From positions 744,001 through 808,000 of the forward strand of contig NZ_CP118164.1 in assembly GCF_028748185.1 (NCBI RefSeq): DNA of 64,000 nt, read 5' to 3'. A model generated the notes under the pieces. It did no database searches. It saw nothing but the letters and a program-made list of their open reading frames with translations, and had not been told where the DNA came from. The position numbers were made by a program, and so were the translations under genes. Below, piece after piece: positions 8,089-19,408 of this stretch. The DNA comes from Bremerella sp. P1 (GTDB lineage: Bacteria > Planctomycetota > Planctomycetia > Pirellulales > Pirellulaceae). The first letter of the stretch is position 1. Each line of letters opens with the position of its first letter.

Positions 8089-8379
8089 GTGATCAACTTT
8101 GTCAAATTGAGCATCGTGAGTGTTTTTGCTTTGCTCGCACTTACCGCTCCCGCCATGGCCCAAAGCAACGTGGGTGACCTGAAACTGAACTACATCGGTA
8201 TCGGCTTGGTGGTTATCGGTGCCGGTTACGGTATCGGCAAGCTGGCTGCCAGTGCTCTGGAAAGCATGGCACGTCAACCGGAAGTTTCCGGTAACATCCA
8301 GACGGCCATGATTATTGCCGCCGCTCTTATTGAAGGTTTTACCTTCTTCGCGCTGGTTATTTGCTGGTTCGGCCCGTAA
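8089..8379 (+). CDS. atpE: F-type ATP synthase subunit c
   Basis: A 96-residue proteolipid forming the rotor ring. A signal-like leader (residues 1-24, ending PAMA) precedes two helices joined by the conserved ARQPE loop (61-65). The ion-carrying carboxylate is Glu82 in AALIEGFTFF. The Gln and Ser/Thr partners that mark Na+-binding c subunits are not seen at the expected places, so proton coupling is inferred. Start GTG 8089 with GAGGAG at 8074-8079. The leader makes it longer than the common 70-85 residues and resembles cleavable N-termini of some c subunits. Confidence 0.95.
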   Translation: MINFVKLSIVSVFALLALTAPAMAQSNVGDLKLNYIGIGLVVIGAGYGIGKLAASALESMARQPEVSGNIQTAMIIAAALIEGFTFFALVICWFGP

Positions 8380-8441
8380 CTCATTTGCGTCGCCGACGCC
8401 GTTTGTTTTCGTTCCCCCAGCATTTCCGGAATTGATTTGAT

Positions 8442-9269
8442 ATGCGCAGCAACTATTTGAAACGCACGCACTGGAGTGGTCTCACGGTCCTCCTGCTATT
8501 GGGCATCTTCCTGGCTCCGGCCTGGTCCCAGGATGACGAACCCAAGCCTGCGGAGTCAGATCCTGCGCCCATGGCCGCTGCTGAGGAAGAAGCGCCGGCC
8601 AAGGAAGCCGAACATGCCGACGAGGCAAAGCACGCCGATGGCGAGCATGCCGAGGGCGAACACAAAGACGGTGAGCACGTCGAAGGCGAGCCCGGTCATG
8701 ACGAGGAACATGCCGATGGAGATCACGGCCACAACCCTCATGACCTGTCGCACAACGACGGCAGCGAAATGCTTTCAGCACCACACGAGCCAAGTCTCGA
8801 TCTGGCGCTGTTCACGTTGATTGTGTTCATTCTGCTGGTGGTTGTGTTGGGCAAGTTTGCCTGGGCACCGATTCTCAACGGCCTCAAAGCCCGTGAGAAC
8901 TCGATGGAAGGCAAAATGAAGAAGGCGGAAGAAATGTACGAGCAAGCCAACGCCAAGTTGGCCGAGTACACCCGTCAGCTTTCCGAAGCCCAACAGGAAA
9001 TCAAGCAGATGCGGGACGAAGCGATCAAAACGGCTGACGATAAAGCCAAGCAGATCGTGGAAGCTGCCCAGCAGTCGGCTTCGGCTGAGCGTGATCGTGC
9101 GATCCGCGAAATCGATGCCGCCAAGGGTGCCGCGATCAACGAACTAGCTCAAGCTTCGGTCAACATGGCAGTCGACCTGGCGGGACAAATCACCCGCAAG
9201 GAACTGACCCCCGAAGACCACGCTAATTTGATTCAGGATTCGATTTCCAAGCTGCCTAGCAACAACTAA
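8442..9269 (+). CDS. atpF: F-type ATP synthase subunit b with His/acidic extension
   Basis: The peripheral stalk subunit. A signal peptide (residues 1-29, cleavage near AWS-Q) is followed by an unusual hydrophilic region (about 31-118) in which a degenerate EHADGEH-type repeat places 11 His among Glu/Asp/Gly/Ala between residues 58 and 104. Then come the membrane helix (about 119-137, LALFTLIVFILLVVVLGKFA), a WAPIL boundary and the long Lys/Glu/Ala coiled coil typical of subunit b to residue 275. The canonical protein is about 160 residues, so about 110 are extra. By topology the His-rich part would lie outside the cytoplasmic membrane. Start ATG 8442. Confidence 0.92.
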   Translation: MRSNYLKRTHWSGLTVLLLLGIFLAPAWSQDDEPKPAESDPAPMAAAEEEAPAKEAEHADEAKHADGEHAEGEHKDGEHVEGEPGHDEEHADGDHGHNPHDLSHNDGSEMLSAPHEPSLDLALFTLIVFILLVVVLGKFAWAPILNGLKARENSMEGKMKKAEEMYEQANAKLAEYTRQLSEAQQEIKQMRDEAIKTADDKAKQIVEAAQQSASAERDRAIREIDAAKGAAINELAQASVNMAVDLAGQITRKELTPEDHANLIQDSISKLPSNN

Positions 9270-9331
9270 GCAGCCTCGCGTTATCGAACCCAAGTAACGA
9301 CTTCACCTCCGTCAGGATATCCTTCAGCACC

Positions 9332-9964
9332 ATGGCTGGAACATCTTCCGACAAACAGACGTTCGATCTCAGCCGGCAACGCATTGGCTCGGTTTACGCC
9401 AAGGCGTTGCTCGGGGCCGCCGATGACGCTGGCCAGACCGACGTCGTCCTGGACGAATTCGGCTCACTGATTCTCGACGTGATCGATCAACGCGATGATC
9501 TGCGTCATGCAATCTCGGGCAGTATTCTTTCGGAAGATCAGCGGATCGCCGTGCTGGACAAAGCCTTTGGTGGCAAGATGAACCCCGTCTTGCTGACCTT
9601 CCTGAAGGTGGTCACCCAGCACGAACGCCAAGACTGCCTGCGGGAGATCTACGCCGCCGCCGTGAAGCTCAACAACGAGCGTCTCGGCCTGGTGGAAGTC
9701 ACCGCAACTACGGCTACCGAACTTCCCCAGGAAATGTCGGACAGCCTGACGGCCAGCTTGAAAGCCAAACTGGGCCGGGAAGTCGTTCTCAAGTCAGAAG
9801 TCGATCCGAGTGTCATCGGTGGACTGGTCCTGCATGTTGGGGACACGGTCTTTGATGGCAGCGTCGCCAACCGCCTGAAGCAACTTCGGCAAAAGGCCCT
9901 CGAAACCACGGCTCAGCAGGCGAAGGCGTCGCTCGAGCGATTCACCAATTCAACGCAGAGTTAA
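9332..9964 (+). CDS. atpH: F-type ATP synthase subunit delta
   Basis: A 210-residue OSCP/delta protein connecting the alpha3beta3 head to the peripheral stalk. Family signs are the N-terminal helical segment (RIGSVYAKALLGAADDAG), and the C-terminal block VDPSVIGGLVLHVGDTVFDGSVANRLKQLR cited here only in part: IGGLVLHVGDTVFDGSV. The N-terminus is about 20 residues longer than minimal delta subunits. It sits between atpF and atpA as in the classical gene order. Start ATG 9332. Confidence 0.92.
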   Translation: MAGTSSDKQTFDLSRQRIGSVYAKALLGAADDAGQTDVVLDEFGSLILDVIDQRDDLRHAISGSILSEDQRIAVLDKAFGGKMNPVLLTFLKVVTQHERQDCLREIYAAAVKLNNERLGLVEVTATTATELPQEMSDSLTASLKAKLGREVVLKSEVDPSVIGGLVLHVGDTVFDGSVANRLKQLRQKALETTAQQAKASLERFTNSTQS

Positions 9965-9984
9965 AGCAGTAGACGGTAAGTTCC

Positions 9985-11511
9985 ATGAAATTCAACGCGG
10001 ACGAAATCGCTTCTGTCATCAAGCAGGAGATCCAACAGTTCGACACGCAAGTTGACGTGCGAGAAGTTGGACGTGTCCTGGAAGTGGGTGACGGTATCGC
10101 TCGGGTCTATGGCCTTTCCGGCATCATGGCCGGTGAAATGGTCGAGTTCCCCAATGGCACAATCGGCCTGGCCTTCAATCTCGAAGAAAACAGCGTCGGT
10201 GTGATCATTCTGGGTGACTACCTCACCATTAAGGAAGGTGACGAAGTCAAAGCCCTCGGCACGCTGCTTTCCGTTCCTGTTGGTGATGCCGTGCTCGGCC
10301 GCGTGGTCGACCCGCTGGGCAACCCACTGGACGGAATGGGCCCGATTCAATCCGGCGAAACTCGTCCGGTTGAATTCCTGGCTCCTGGCGTATCGGAACG
10401 TCAGCCGGTTCACGAACCAATGCAGACCGGTATCAAGGCCGTCGACGCCATGACCCCGGTTGGTCGTGGTCAGCGTCAGCTGATCATTGGTGACCGTAAG
10501 ACAGGCAAGACCGCTATCGCGATCGATGCCATCCTCAACCAAAAGAACACCGGCGTGAAGTGCTTCTACGTCGCCGTGGGTCAGAAGGACTCGTCGGTTG
10601 CCGGTGTGGTCGAAGTGCTTCGCCGCAACGGTGCGATGGACTACACCACGGTCATCGTTGCTGGTGCCAGTGCCCCTGCCCCGCTGCAGTACGTGGCACC
10701 ATACGCTGGTACGGCCATGGCCGAGTACTTCATGTTCAACAAGCAAGCTGCTTTGATCGTCTACGACGACTTGTCGAAGCAAGCTGCCGCCTACCGCGAA
10801 CTGTCGCTACTGATGCGACGTCCGCCAGGTCGTGAAGCTTACCCGGGTGACGTGTTCTACTGCCACAGCCGCCTCTTGGAACGTTCGTCTAAGCTGAGCG
10901 ATGAGCTGGGTGCTGGTTCGCTCACCTCGCTGCCAATCATTGAAACACTCGAAGGCGAAGTTTCCGCCTACATTCCGACCAACGTGATTTCGATTACCGA
11001 TGGTCAGATTTACTTGCAGCCTGACTTGTTCTTCGCTGGTATTCGCCCGGCCATGAACGTCGGTATTTCCGTTTCTCGCGTGGGTGGTAACGCCCAGATT
11101 AAGGCGATGAAGAAGGTCGCCGGTGGTCTGCGTCTCGACTTGGCTTCCTTCCGCGAATTGGAAGCGTTCGCCCAGTTGGGTACGGAACTCGACGAAGCCA
11201 CTCAGCGCCGTCTCGATCGCGGTTACCGCATGGTCGAACTGCTGAAGCAGGGCCAGTACAAGCCGATGGTCGTGTTCGATCAGATTCTCAGCATCTACGC
11301 AGGTACCCGTGGTCACTTGGACGAAGTGCCCGTGGTCGACGTGCTGCGATGGGAAACCGAATACCTCGATTTTGCGAAGGCCAAGTACCCGCAAATCATC
11401 GAGAAGCTGGAAGAAACCAAGGACCTGACCGACGAAGTTCGCGATCTGATGGAAACGGCAATCGCCGAATTCCAGAAGACCTTCGTCCCGTCGGAAACTG
11501 CCGAAGTTTAA
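9985..11511 (+). CDS. atpA: F-type ATP synthase subunit alpha
   Basis: A 508-residue non-catalytic nucleotide-binding subunit. The N-terminal beta barrel carries [14 protein letters not shown]. The P-loop GDRKTGKT is at residues 169-176, and the signature [14 protein letters not shown] precedes the C-terminal helical domain. Length and order are canonical, with no missing motif seen. Start ATG 9985, 20 nt after atpH. It assembles with beta into the F1 head on the cytoplasmic side. Confidence 0.98.
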   Translation: MKFNADEIASVIKQEIQQFDTQVDVREVGRVLEVGDGIARVYGLSGIMAGEMVEFPNGTIGLAFNLEENSVGVIILGDYLTIKEGDEVKALGTLLSVPVGDAVLGRVVDPLGNPLDGMGPIQSGETRPVEFLAPGVSERQPVHEPMQTGIKAVDAMTPVGRGQRQLIIGDRKTGKTAIAIDAILNQKNTGVKCFYVAVGQKDSSVAGVVEVLRRNGAMDYTTVIVAGASAPAPLQYVAPYAGTAMAEYFMFNKQAALIVYDDLSKQAAAYRELSLLMRRPPGREAYPGDVFYCHSRLLERSSKLSDELGAGSLTSLPIIETLEGEVSAYIPTNVISITDGQIYLQPDLFFAGIRPAMNVGISVSRVGGNAQIKAMKKVAGGLRLDLASFRELEAFAQLGTELDEATQRRLDRGYRMVELLKQGQYKPMVVFDQILSIYAGTRGHLDEVPVVDVLRWETEYLDFAKAKYPQIIEKLEETKDLTDEVRDLMETAIAEFQKTFVPSETAEV

Positions 11512-11546
11512 TCGCCCCGCCGCGATCCTTATAGTTACTAGAAGCA

Positions 11547-12437
11547 ATGGCCAATCCAAGAACCCTCGACAAACGCCGCAAGTCGGTTCGCAATATCAAG
11601 AAGATTACGCGAACGATGGAGCTCATTGCCACGGCTCGCTTCAAGCAAGCCATGGATCGAGCATCCGCCGCGACGGCGTTCACGCAGCGAATCACGCAGT
11701 TAGTCAAAGACTTGACCGCGGCTGATCTGCAGTTCGAGCATCCCTTGCTGGAAAAGCGGGATTCGAAGAAGAAGGCCGTCCTGCTCGTGCTGACTTCCAA
11801 TCGCGGTCTGTGCGGTGGTTACAACGGAAACATTTGTCGTGCTGCGTTCCCTCGCTTGAAGGAGCTGCAGGCAGAATACGATGAAGTCGAATTGCGAATC
11901 TCCGGTAAGAAGGGGATCGCGATCTTCCGTATTCAACGGAAAATGACGCCCGAACAGAGTTATCTTCACTTCGAAGATAAGCCGAAGTACGAAGAGGTCG
12001 AGCCGATTGCCGTGGATCTTCTGGATGGTTTCCAGGCCCACGAAATCGATCGTCTGGACGTCGCATACATGAAGTTTGTTTCCAGTGCTCGCCAAGAGCC
12101 AACCCTGGAAACGCTGCTTCCGCTGGGTGCCCTCGAAGGCGTCTCGGAAGGTGACGCTAACGCGGCAAAGGGTTCCAACTACGAGTTCATTCCTTCCGCG
12201 GAAAGTATCCTGGAAGAAGTCGTGCCGACCAGCTTCAAAGTGAAGTTGTTCAAGTGTTTTCTGGACGCGGCCGTCTGCGAGCAGATTGCTCGTATGATTG
12301 CGATGAAGGCAGCAACCGAGAACGCGAACGACCTGATTAAGTACCTGTCTCGCGAATTCAATCGTGCACGACAGAGCCGAATTACTAACGAAATTATGGA
12401 AATCATCGGCGGCGTCGAAGCTCTGGCCAGTTCCTAA
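11547..12437 (+). CDS. atpG: F-type ATP synthase subunit gamma
   Basis: A 296-residue central shaft subunit. The N-terminal helix motif RRKSVRNIKKITRTMELIA and the C-terminal helix (ESILEEVVPTSFKV, then ARQSRITNEIMEIIGG with the conserved NEIMEI block) form the antiparallel coiled coil that rotates within the head; SNRGLCGGYN marks the Rossmann-like middle domain. The middle region includes about 10 extra residues (EGVSEGDANAAKGS) compared with minimal gamma subunits. Start ATG 11547. Confidence 0.96.
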   Translation: MANPRTLDKRRKSVRNIKKITRTMELIATARFKQAMDRASAATAFTQRITQLVKDLTAADLQFEHPLLEKRDSKKKAVLLVLTSNRGLCGGYNGNICRAAFPRLKELQAEYDEVELRISGKKGIAIFRIQRKMTPEQSYLHFEDKPKYEEVEPIAVDLLDGFQAHEIDRLDVAYMKFVSSARQEPTLETLLPLGALEGVSEGDANAAKGSNYEFIPSAESILEEVVPTSFKVKLFKCFLDAAVCEQIARMIAMKAATENANDLIKYLSREFNRARQSRITNEIMEIIGGVEALASS

Positions 12438-12483
12438 CGAGCTTTGTGCGTAGCCCCGATTCCCACAAAACCTATTGGTCTGA

Positions 12484-13956
<1,473 letters not shown>

Positions 13957-13959
13957 TCA

Positions 13960-14361
13960 GTGCCTTCCATCCAATGCGTCGTGGTCACGCCAGAAAAGAC
14001 CGCACTCGAAACGACAGCTGACTTCATCGCCCTGCCACTGGCAGACGGCGAAATGGGGATTGGTGAAAACCATGCCCCCGTCATCGGTCGTCTCGGCTAC
14101 GGCGAAATGCGAATCGTTTCCGCCGGCGAGACCAAGCGTCTGTACGTCGACGGTGGCTTCGTCCAGATCGCCGACAACGTGGTTAATATCCTGACCGGCA
14201 AGGCGATTCCGTCCAGCGAAATCGACGTCGATCAGGCGGAAAAGCAGCTTGAGGAAGCATCCAAGGCTGTTGCTCCGACCGACGAACTCGCGGCAATCAA
14301 GACGCGAAACCTCGAGCAGGCTCGCAACCAGATCCGAGCCGCCAAGCGATCCGCCAACTAG
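13960..14361 (+). CDS. atpC: F-type ATP synthase subunit epsilon
   Basis: A 133-residue subunit: the N-terminal beta sandwich (CVVVTPEKTALETTADFI, then ADGEMGIGENHAPVIGRLGYG) is followed by the C-terminal helical hairpin (VDQAEKQLEEASKA, then LEQARNQIRAAKRSA). It links gamma to the c-ring and regulates ATP hydrolysis. Start GTG 13960, only 3 nt after the atpD stop, implying coupled translation. Last canonical gene of the operon. Confidence 0.95.
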   Translation: MPSIQCVVVTPEKTALETTADFIALPLADGEMGIGENHAPVIGRLGYGEMRIVSAGETKRLYVDGGFVQIADNVVNILTGKAIPSSEIDVDQAEKQLEEASKAVAPTDELAAIKTRNLEQARNQIRAAKRSAN

Positions 14362-14385
14362 TTCGGCGTCGCTCACGATCTTCTT

Positions 14386-14420
14386 CTGATAGCATCCATC
14401 AACGTTCTTGATGCTATCGG
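14386..14420 (+). terminator. Hairpin at the end of the ATP synthase operon
   Basis: GATAGCATC (388-396 of the 14 kb block) pairs with GATGCTATC (14410-14418); C386-G420 and a T-G wobble extend it to 11 bp with a 13-nt loop. No U-tract follows, so it may be a 3'-end-stabilising or Rho-assisted structure rather than a classical terminator. It lies 25 nt past the atpC stop. Confidence 0.45.
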
Positions 14421-14579
14421 AAATTCTGCGATTTGGCCGCAATCCAATGCGCTGCCAGATTGTCTATCTTACCGAAACGCCACCGCTGGTAATCTGCGCG
14501 GGAAAAGGCATCTTCTTACAGAAGATTCCGTGCGACAACGATTCCCTTTCTGGTCGATCATTTCAAAGAAGTACCGGCA

Positions 14580-15152
14580 ATGCCGCTACGTGAATGCATC
14601 GAGGGTGAAGGTAGAGTCAGAATGCGTCCAGATTCACAGCTTGGAAAATCGGAAGCCCATCTGTCCGGCGAAGGCCGCCGGTCAGCTGCCTCGCTGCGGA
14701 TTTCCCGCGGCCTGGTCAATCAGCGCGAGCGTGAAATCGAAGTCCCCGTGTTTACCCTGGGATCTGCCGCCGACTGCGACTTGATCCTGGGCGACGAGCA
14801 ATTTCCTGAACTTTACGCCTACATTCTCCGTACACACGACGGATACCGACTCCGCTGCCTGACGGCCGAGCCCATCCTAACGGTTAATGGCGAGGATATC
14901 GTCGCGACGCAGCTGCAAAATGGGGATCGCATTCGCTGCGGCCCTTACGAGTTCCACTTTCAAAAATCGGTCAACTCTTCGGTTCAATCGTCAGAGTTGC
15001 CCCAATCACAAACACCAATCGTTGACATGCCCTGGGTTGCGACCGACGGCCAGGCCCGGGACGGCATCGACACTGTCCACTGTTTGCTTCGCGATATTCG
15101 GACGCGAATCAACGGCGGATCATTCACTGAAGCACTTCGCCGGTCCGCCTGA
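14580..15152 (+). CDS. Degenerate FHA-like domain protein
   Basis: A 190-residue protein. Residues about 55-125 look like an FHA beta sandwich: FTLGSAADCDLILGD at the first strands, a middle ILRTHDGYRL, then TVNGEDIVATQLQNGDRIRC and GPYEFHFQ. The residues that bind phosphothreonine in true FHA domains are not intact: the GR pair reads GS and the SxxH motif reads FPELYAY. It may therefore be structural. The last 60 residues are Ser/Gln-rich and then helical (HCLLRDIRTRIN). The start is uncertain; ATG 14580 is used, and ATG 14622 would still keep the domain. It is followed 36 nt later by a small gene that may share its transcript. Confidence 0.65.
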   Translation: MPLRECIEGEGRVRMRPDSQLGKSEAHLSGEGRRSAASLRISRGLVNQREREIEVPVFTLGSAADCDLILGDEQFPELYAYILRTHDGYRLRCLTAEPILTVNGEDIVATQLQNGDRIRCGPYEFHFQKSVNSSVQSSELPQSQTPIVDMPWVATDGQARDGIDTVHCLLRDIRTRINGGSFTEALRRSA

Positions 15153-15188
15153 CTCGGCATAACCCCGTGAATCGGAAGAGTAGGTTTG

Positions 15189-15386
15189 ATGCAACCGATT
15201 GCTCCTATCTTAGGAAATGAGCCAATATCGCTCATGCCATACGAGGACGACGTGCTCGAGTCGCTGCGCCAAAGTCGAACGGCGATTGCCACGAGCGACG
15301 ATCCGACGGTGATCATCTCGGCACGTTGCGACCTCTTGAACGATGAACTTCAAGACCTATACGAGCGTTTGCTGGCGACCAGCTGA
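15189..15386 (+). CDS. 65-residue hypothetical protein
   Basis: A small acidic protein, beginning MQPIAPILGNEPISLM and ending in an amphipathic helix (LLNDELQDLYERLLATS). I do not recognise a family. Support for a real gene: it is co-directional with the FHA-like gene 36 nt upstream, its composition matches neighbouring genes, and the start ATG 15189 (just after an in-frame TTG at 15186) is plausible; the upstream GAAGAGTAGG is only a weak ribosome binding site. It could be a partner of the FHA-like protein; that is inference from position only. Confidence 0.5.
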   Translation: MQPIAPILGNEPISLMPYEDDVLESLRQSRTAIATSDDPTVIISARCDLLNDELQDLYERLLATS

Positions 15387-15439
15387 GTTCTTCTCAGAAC
15401 AAGTTGCCAACGCGAAGCAGGCCTATTAGCATCGGAGTC

Positions 15440-18079
15440 GTGAACGAGAACTCCGCATCATCCCAGGTCCGCCCCGATTCGCTGCATCGCTTGCGAACCT
15501 ACGTGGGCATTTGGCTGCCCTTTCTTTTTCTGGCGAGCTTCTTCTTCGGCAAAGCTTTCGCCTATCAAGAGCAGTTCCTCTTTCGCGATGCTGCACACTT
15601 CTATTACCCTCTGTTTCACGAAGTAACGCGGCAGTGGAAAGCAGGCGAAGTTCCCCTTTGGTCTCCCTTCGATGGCCTTGGGATGCCGCTGGCGGCCGAC
15701 GCGACGCCCAGTGTGTTTTATCCCGGCAAGCTGGTCCTTTTGACGCCGCTGGGCTTCAACTTTGGCATGCGCATGTACGTGGCGATGCACTTTGCCCTGG
15801 CCTACGGTGGCATGGTCTGGGCCGCACGCATGTGGGGATGCTCGAACTGGGCAGCCGTCCTTGCAGCGATCACCTACGCGTTTGGCGGCCCCGTTCTTTC
15901 GTATCACGCGAACATTATCTTTCTAGTCGGCGCAAGTTGGCTTCCCTTTGCCTTGGCAACCGGCTGGATGCTGGCCCGCCGCCCTTCCCTGCTCCCAGGC
16001 ATTGGTTTGGCCCTGGCACTCACCATGATGATCTTGGGAGGCGATCCCCAACTGGCCTTCCATACGATGATGATGCTGGCCATGGCGGCCGTCTTATTTG
16101 TCCTCCCCTGGCGTCGACTCGCCAGTTGGAGACAGTGGATCCAGTGGCGCGCGTTTCGTATCGGGGCACTGGTCGCTTCGGCCTTATTGGCCGCGGGCTT
16201 GTCGGCCATTCAGATTCTACCGACCAGCGAGTGGGCGTCGCGAAGTTTACGAGCGACGACCGATCAGCCTCGCAGCGTCTACGAGCTTGCCCGAGGCGTA
16301 GGAGCCGGAGAGAAAGACCGCTGGAATGCTCTGCTGGGCAACCCGACGCCGAATACGCATGCGCGGCACAGCTACGATTTCAGCATCGGACCGTGGAACT
16401 GGCCCAATATGTTGGTCGCTAATTTCAGCGGTAGGATGTATCCGAAGAATGAACGTTGGGTACGTGCAATCCCTGCGGAAGGACGAATCTGGTATGCCTC
16501 GCTGTTCATGGGCACACTGGCCATGTTTCTCGCCGGCTACGCGATTTGGAACCGTCCGTCGCGGCGCGTCGATCGCTGGTTGGTCGCCATTGCACTGTTT
16601 GGCCTGATCGCTAGTCTCGGTTGGTACGGCTTGGGTTGGCTGATCCTTGAAATCGGTTACAGCTTGGGCTGGGAAGGTGAGAACCTGTCGATCGGATCAC
16701 CGTTTGGCGGCCTGTATTGGCTGCTGAATATGGTCGTCCCCAAGTATGCCCAGTTTCGGTATCCAGCGAAGTGGTGGATCTTCCTGGCGTTTGCCTTGCC
16801 GCTGCTGGCGGGGCGAGGGCTCGATCAACTTCGTATCACGAAGCGAGGACTTCGATCGACGGTCATCGTCGCATCGGTACTTCTTTTGGCCGGCGGTATT
16901 GTTCTGGCGAGTGCCGCTTGGCTTTCGTCGATGATTCCCAGCATACCGAACGATACGCTATACGGCCCGCTCGACTCAGCGGCCGGTATCTCCCAGATGG
17001 CAGTTGGACTGATCTCGGCAGGTTTGGCCCTGGCTGTGGGTATCGCTGGCGTGCGTTTCTTGCCACGTCGATTGGCACTCATGCTCGTATTGAGCGTGGC
17101 AACCTTGGAACTGGCGATCGGCAACGCGTGGGTCGCTCCGACAGCGTCGCAGGATTTATGGAATCAAAGCGGTTTCGATCTGACGTCCCAGCCGCTGGAA
17201 GCGAGGAACTTTCACCCCATCAACTTCTTCGATCGCACAGAAAACAGCTACCCGCCTGAGTTTGCCGAGACGGGCTCGGACGATCGCATGATCGCCGGAC
17301 TCAAGATTGATCGCCAAAACAGATTTCCACGTTTTCAACTTATCGATACCGTTCGCTCTGCACCTTCGGTGGTAAGCATCACACCCCGCGATTATGAAAC
17401 GATCTGGACGCTGGCCCGGTCGGATCGAAAGCTGATGAACTTCAGTTGGGATATGCACGGCATCCAGTGGATCGCCACGAATGGACCGTGGCCGGAAGCA
17501 TTCTGGCAAGCCGATATCGACTGGACTTCGCCGATCGATTCGTTGCCACCCAAAGAAGACTTCTCAAAGACCAGGGATCTTCTCGAGGCACTAGAAAACG
17601 ATGACCAACTGCGGAACCTGAAGATTACCAATTGGAAGCGATTGCCATTCACCTATAAATGGGATTCGACCATTCATTTTCCGGTCGTCCTCGAAGCCTC
17701 TCCCCAAGACCAACTCAAGCAGCCGGCGGCACCTCCAACGGCCAGCGTAGTCACCAAGCTCGACCGCACAAGCGCTGGCCAGATGACCCTACATTTGAAT
17801 GGCAGCCAACCTGGCTGGGTCATTTTCCGAGAATACTTCGACCCCGGCTGGCAGTGTACCATCACCGATGCCCAAGGCTTTGAGCGCACCGGCATACCGA
17901 TCTTTCGTGCGAACCGTATCCTGATGGCCGTTCCTGTCTCTGCCGGCGACACCACGGTTACGCTCACCTATTGGCCCCGATCGTTTGTGATAGGAGCGGT
18001 GGTGTCTGGCCTCAGTTGCCTAGCCTTGCTGGTCTTGTTACTGACCAAGGCTTGCTTGGCCATTCTCAAACGGCGTTAG
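15440..18079 (+). CDS. YfhO-like polytopic membrane protein
   Basis: About 879 residues. The N-terminal helix is followed by [16 protein letters not shown] and [27 protein letters not shown], clipped here to key parts: acidic RD and the FYP segment resemble GT-C glycosyltransferases. Then come some 11 membrane helices to about residue 570 and a large soluble C-terminal domain ending in a beta-rich block ([13 protein letters not shown]), typical of YfhO proteins, with a final membrane helix. YfhO-type proteins are thought to transfer sugars onto cell-envelope polymers; the donor and acceptor are unknown here. Start: GTG 15440 or TTG 15404; neither has a clear ribosome binding site. Its stop overlaps the convergent gene by 4 nt. 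Confidence 0.8.
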   Translation: MNENSASSQVRPDSLHRLRTYVGIWLPFLFLASFFFGKAFAYQEQFLFRDAAHFYYPLFHEVTRQWKAGEVPLWSPFDGLGMPLAADATPSVFYPGKLVLLTPLGFNFGMRMYVAMHFALAYGGMVWAARMWGCSNWAAVLAAITYAFGGPVLSYHANIIFLVGASWLPFALATGWMLARRPSLLPGIGLALALTMMILGGDPQLAFHTMMMLAMAAVLFVLPWRRLASWRQWIQWRAFRIGALVASALLAAGLSAIQILPTSEWASRSLRATTDQPRSVYELARGVGAGEKDRWNALLGNPTPNTHARHSYDFSIGPWNWPNMLVANFSGRMYPKNERWVRAIPAEGRIWYASLFMGTLAMFLAGYAIWNRPSRRVDRWLVAIALFGLIASLGWYGLGWLILEIGYSLGWEGENLSIGSPFGGLYWLLNMVVPKYAQFRYPAKWWIFLAFALPLLAGRGLDQLRITKRGLRSTVIVASVLLLAGGIVLASAAWLSSMIPSIPNDTLYGPLDSAAGISQMAVGLISAGLALAVGIAGVRFLPRRLALMLVLSVATLELAIGNAWVAPTASQDLWNQSGFDLTSQPLEARNFHPINFFDRTENSYPPEFAETGSDDRMIAGLKIDRQNRFPRFQLIDTVRSAPSVVSITPRDYETIWTLARSDRKLMNFSWDMHGIQWIATNGPWPEAFWQADIDWTSPIDSLPPKEDFSKTRDLLEALENDDQLRNLKITNWKRLPFTYKWDSTIHFPVVLEASPQDQLKQPAAPPTASVVTKLDRTSAGQMTLHLNGSQPGWVIFREYFDPGWQCTITDAQGFERTGIPIFRANRILMAVPVSAGDTTVTLTYWPRSFVIGAVVSGLSCLALLVLLLTKACLAILKRR

Positions 18080-19050
18080 ATTTGGAAATTGAGTTCCGGT
18101 TGCAAATCTTCGACCGCTTCGGATCGTAGTCGCAGCCGAGGCTTTTCCAAAAGGACCGTTGTGTTGGGATCGACACTTCGGGTGAGCCACACGCTGGAGC
18201 CTACCACGCTGTGGTTTCCTACCACGGTACGTCCACCCAGCACGGTCGCGTTGGCATAGATCACCACGTGATCTTCAATCGTCGGGTGACGTTTCATGCC
18301 ACGGACGATGTTGCCTTCGTTGTCGGTATCGAACGACAAAGCACCCAGCGTCACACCTTGGTACAGCTTAACATGCTTGCCGATCTCGCAGGTCTGGCCA
18401 ATCACCACGCCGGTGCCGTGATCGATGAAGAAGAAACTTCCGATCGTCGCGCCGGGGTGAATATCGATACCGGTCTGCTTGTGAGCCCACTCGGTCATCA
18501 TACGCGGAATGAACGGCACGCCCAGCTTGTACAGCGAGTTGGCCACACGATAAACGGTGATCGCTTCCAGACCTGGGTAGCAGAAGATCACTTCGTCCAG
18601 GTTGGTGCAGGCCGGGTCGCCATCGTAGGCCGCTTGTACATCGGTGGCCAGGATGTCACGCAGGTCGGGAATACGATTTAAGAACTCAATGGCCATTGCC
18701 TGGCCTTTGGCTTCGTAGTCGGTCTCTTCAAGCGGATTGCAGGTATCCGGCTTGCCGTTGACGCGTTCGTCGTGCCGCAAAGCCCGAGCAATTTGATTGG
18801 TCAGCTTATCGTGCAAGCCATCGATCAGGTCGCCCACATGGTAAGTGATATTCCCCATGTGCAGACCCTCGCGGCGCTGGTAGCCGGGGTAGAGTATCTC
18901 TTTGACGTCTTCGATGATCTCGATCACGACGTCGTAGTTAGGCAGCGGGCAGTGACCGAGATGGTTGATTTTGCCAATCTGCTGGTACGTACTGACGATG
19001 CGATCGGTCAGCGTGGGAAGATCTTCTTTCAGACGTGCATCGGATGCCAT
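18076..19050 (-). CDS. cysE: Serine O-acetyltransferase
   Basis: A 324-residue enzyme making O-acetyl-L-serine, the carbon precursor of cysteine. The helical N-terminal two thirds ([14 protein letters not shown], then [20 protein letters not shown]) is followed by the left-handed beta-helix: [21 protein letters not shown] with catalytic His residues, [19 protein letters not shown] and [11 protein letters not shown]. It belongs to the longer EpsC/SATase type with about 60 extra N-terminal residues. No O-acetylserine sulfhydrylase gene is in the window. Start ATG 19050. Convergent with the YfhO-like gene, sharing the bases TTAG. Confidence 0.92.
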   Translation of the reverse strand: MASDARLKEDLPTLTDRIVSTYQQIGKINHLGHCPLPNYDVVIEIIEDVKEILYPGYQRREGLHMGNITYHVGDLIDGLHDKLTNQIARALRHDERVNGKPDTCNPLEETDYEAKGQAMAIEFLNRIPDLRDILATDVQAAYDGDPACTNLDEVIFCYPGLEAITVYRVANSLYKLGVPFIPRMMTEWAHKQTGIDIHPGATIGSFFFIDHGTGVVIGQTCEIGKHVKLYQGVTLGALSFDTDNEGNIVRGMKRHPTIEDHVVIYANATVLGGRTVVGNHSVVGSSVWLTRSVDPNTTVLLEKPRLRLRSEAVEDLQPELNFQI

Positions 19051-19321
19051 GGCGATTATCCTTCTATTTTGAACCGAGGGAGAGAGTAGTTACTGGTGGA
19101 ACAGGTCTGTCGTGGCAGCAAGTGCCAGCATGCGTTGGGGTTAGCAACAACAGAGGCAGGTTCGACAGTAACAGGTTGCCAGCAGATGCATGGTTCGGTT
19201 CAAGTTTGCCGGTTGCATGGACTTTTCCACAGGGTTATCAGGGTTTGGATGCCCGGCCTGATAGTTTGGTCACCAATGTTTTCGACGTGATGGGCAGTTA
19301 AATTGACCCTTATGGGAACAA
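19051..19321. other. Gene-free stretch upstream of cysE
   Basis: About 270 nt that must contain the minus-strand cysE promoter. I see no gene, no tRNA and no repeat. A single DnaA-box-like word (TTTTCCACA, 19223-19231) is present but isolated. Confidence 0.45.
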
Positions 19322-19372
19322 CCAATAAAAATGCCCTCGCTTTCGTATTTTCGCAAAGTTGAAAGCGAGGGC
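19322..19372 (-). terminator. Rho-independent terminator of the EF-G-like gene
   Basis: A perfect 12-bp stem GCCCTCGCTTTC (19333-19344) with GAAAGCGAGGGC (19361-19372), 16-nt loop. On the minus strand it is followed by ATTTTTATTGG. It lies 37 nt after the stop of the gene at 19409. Confidence 0.85.
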
Positions 19373-19408
19373 AAGCACACGGATGGAGATCCACGGCGAA
19401 ATCGTGGA

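Noticed and set aside
19223-19231. TTTTCCACA, a DnaA-box-like word
   Set aside because: Single occurrence, no cluster, no origin-associated genes such as dnaA or dnaN nearby.
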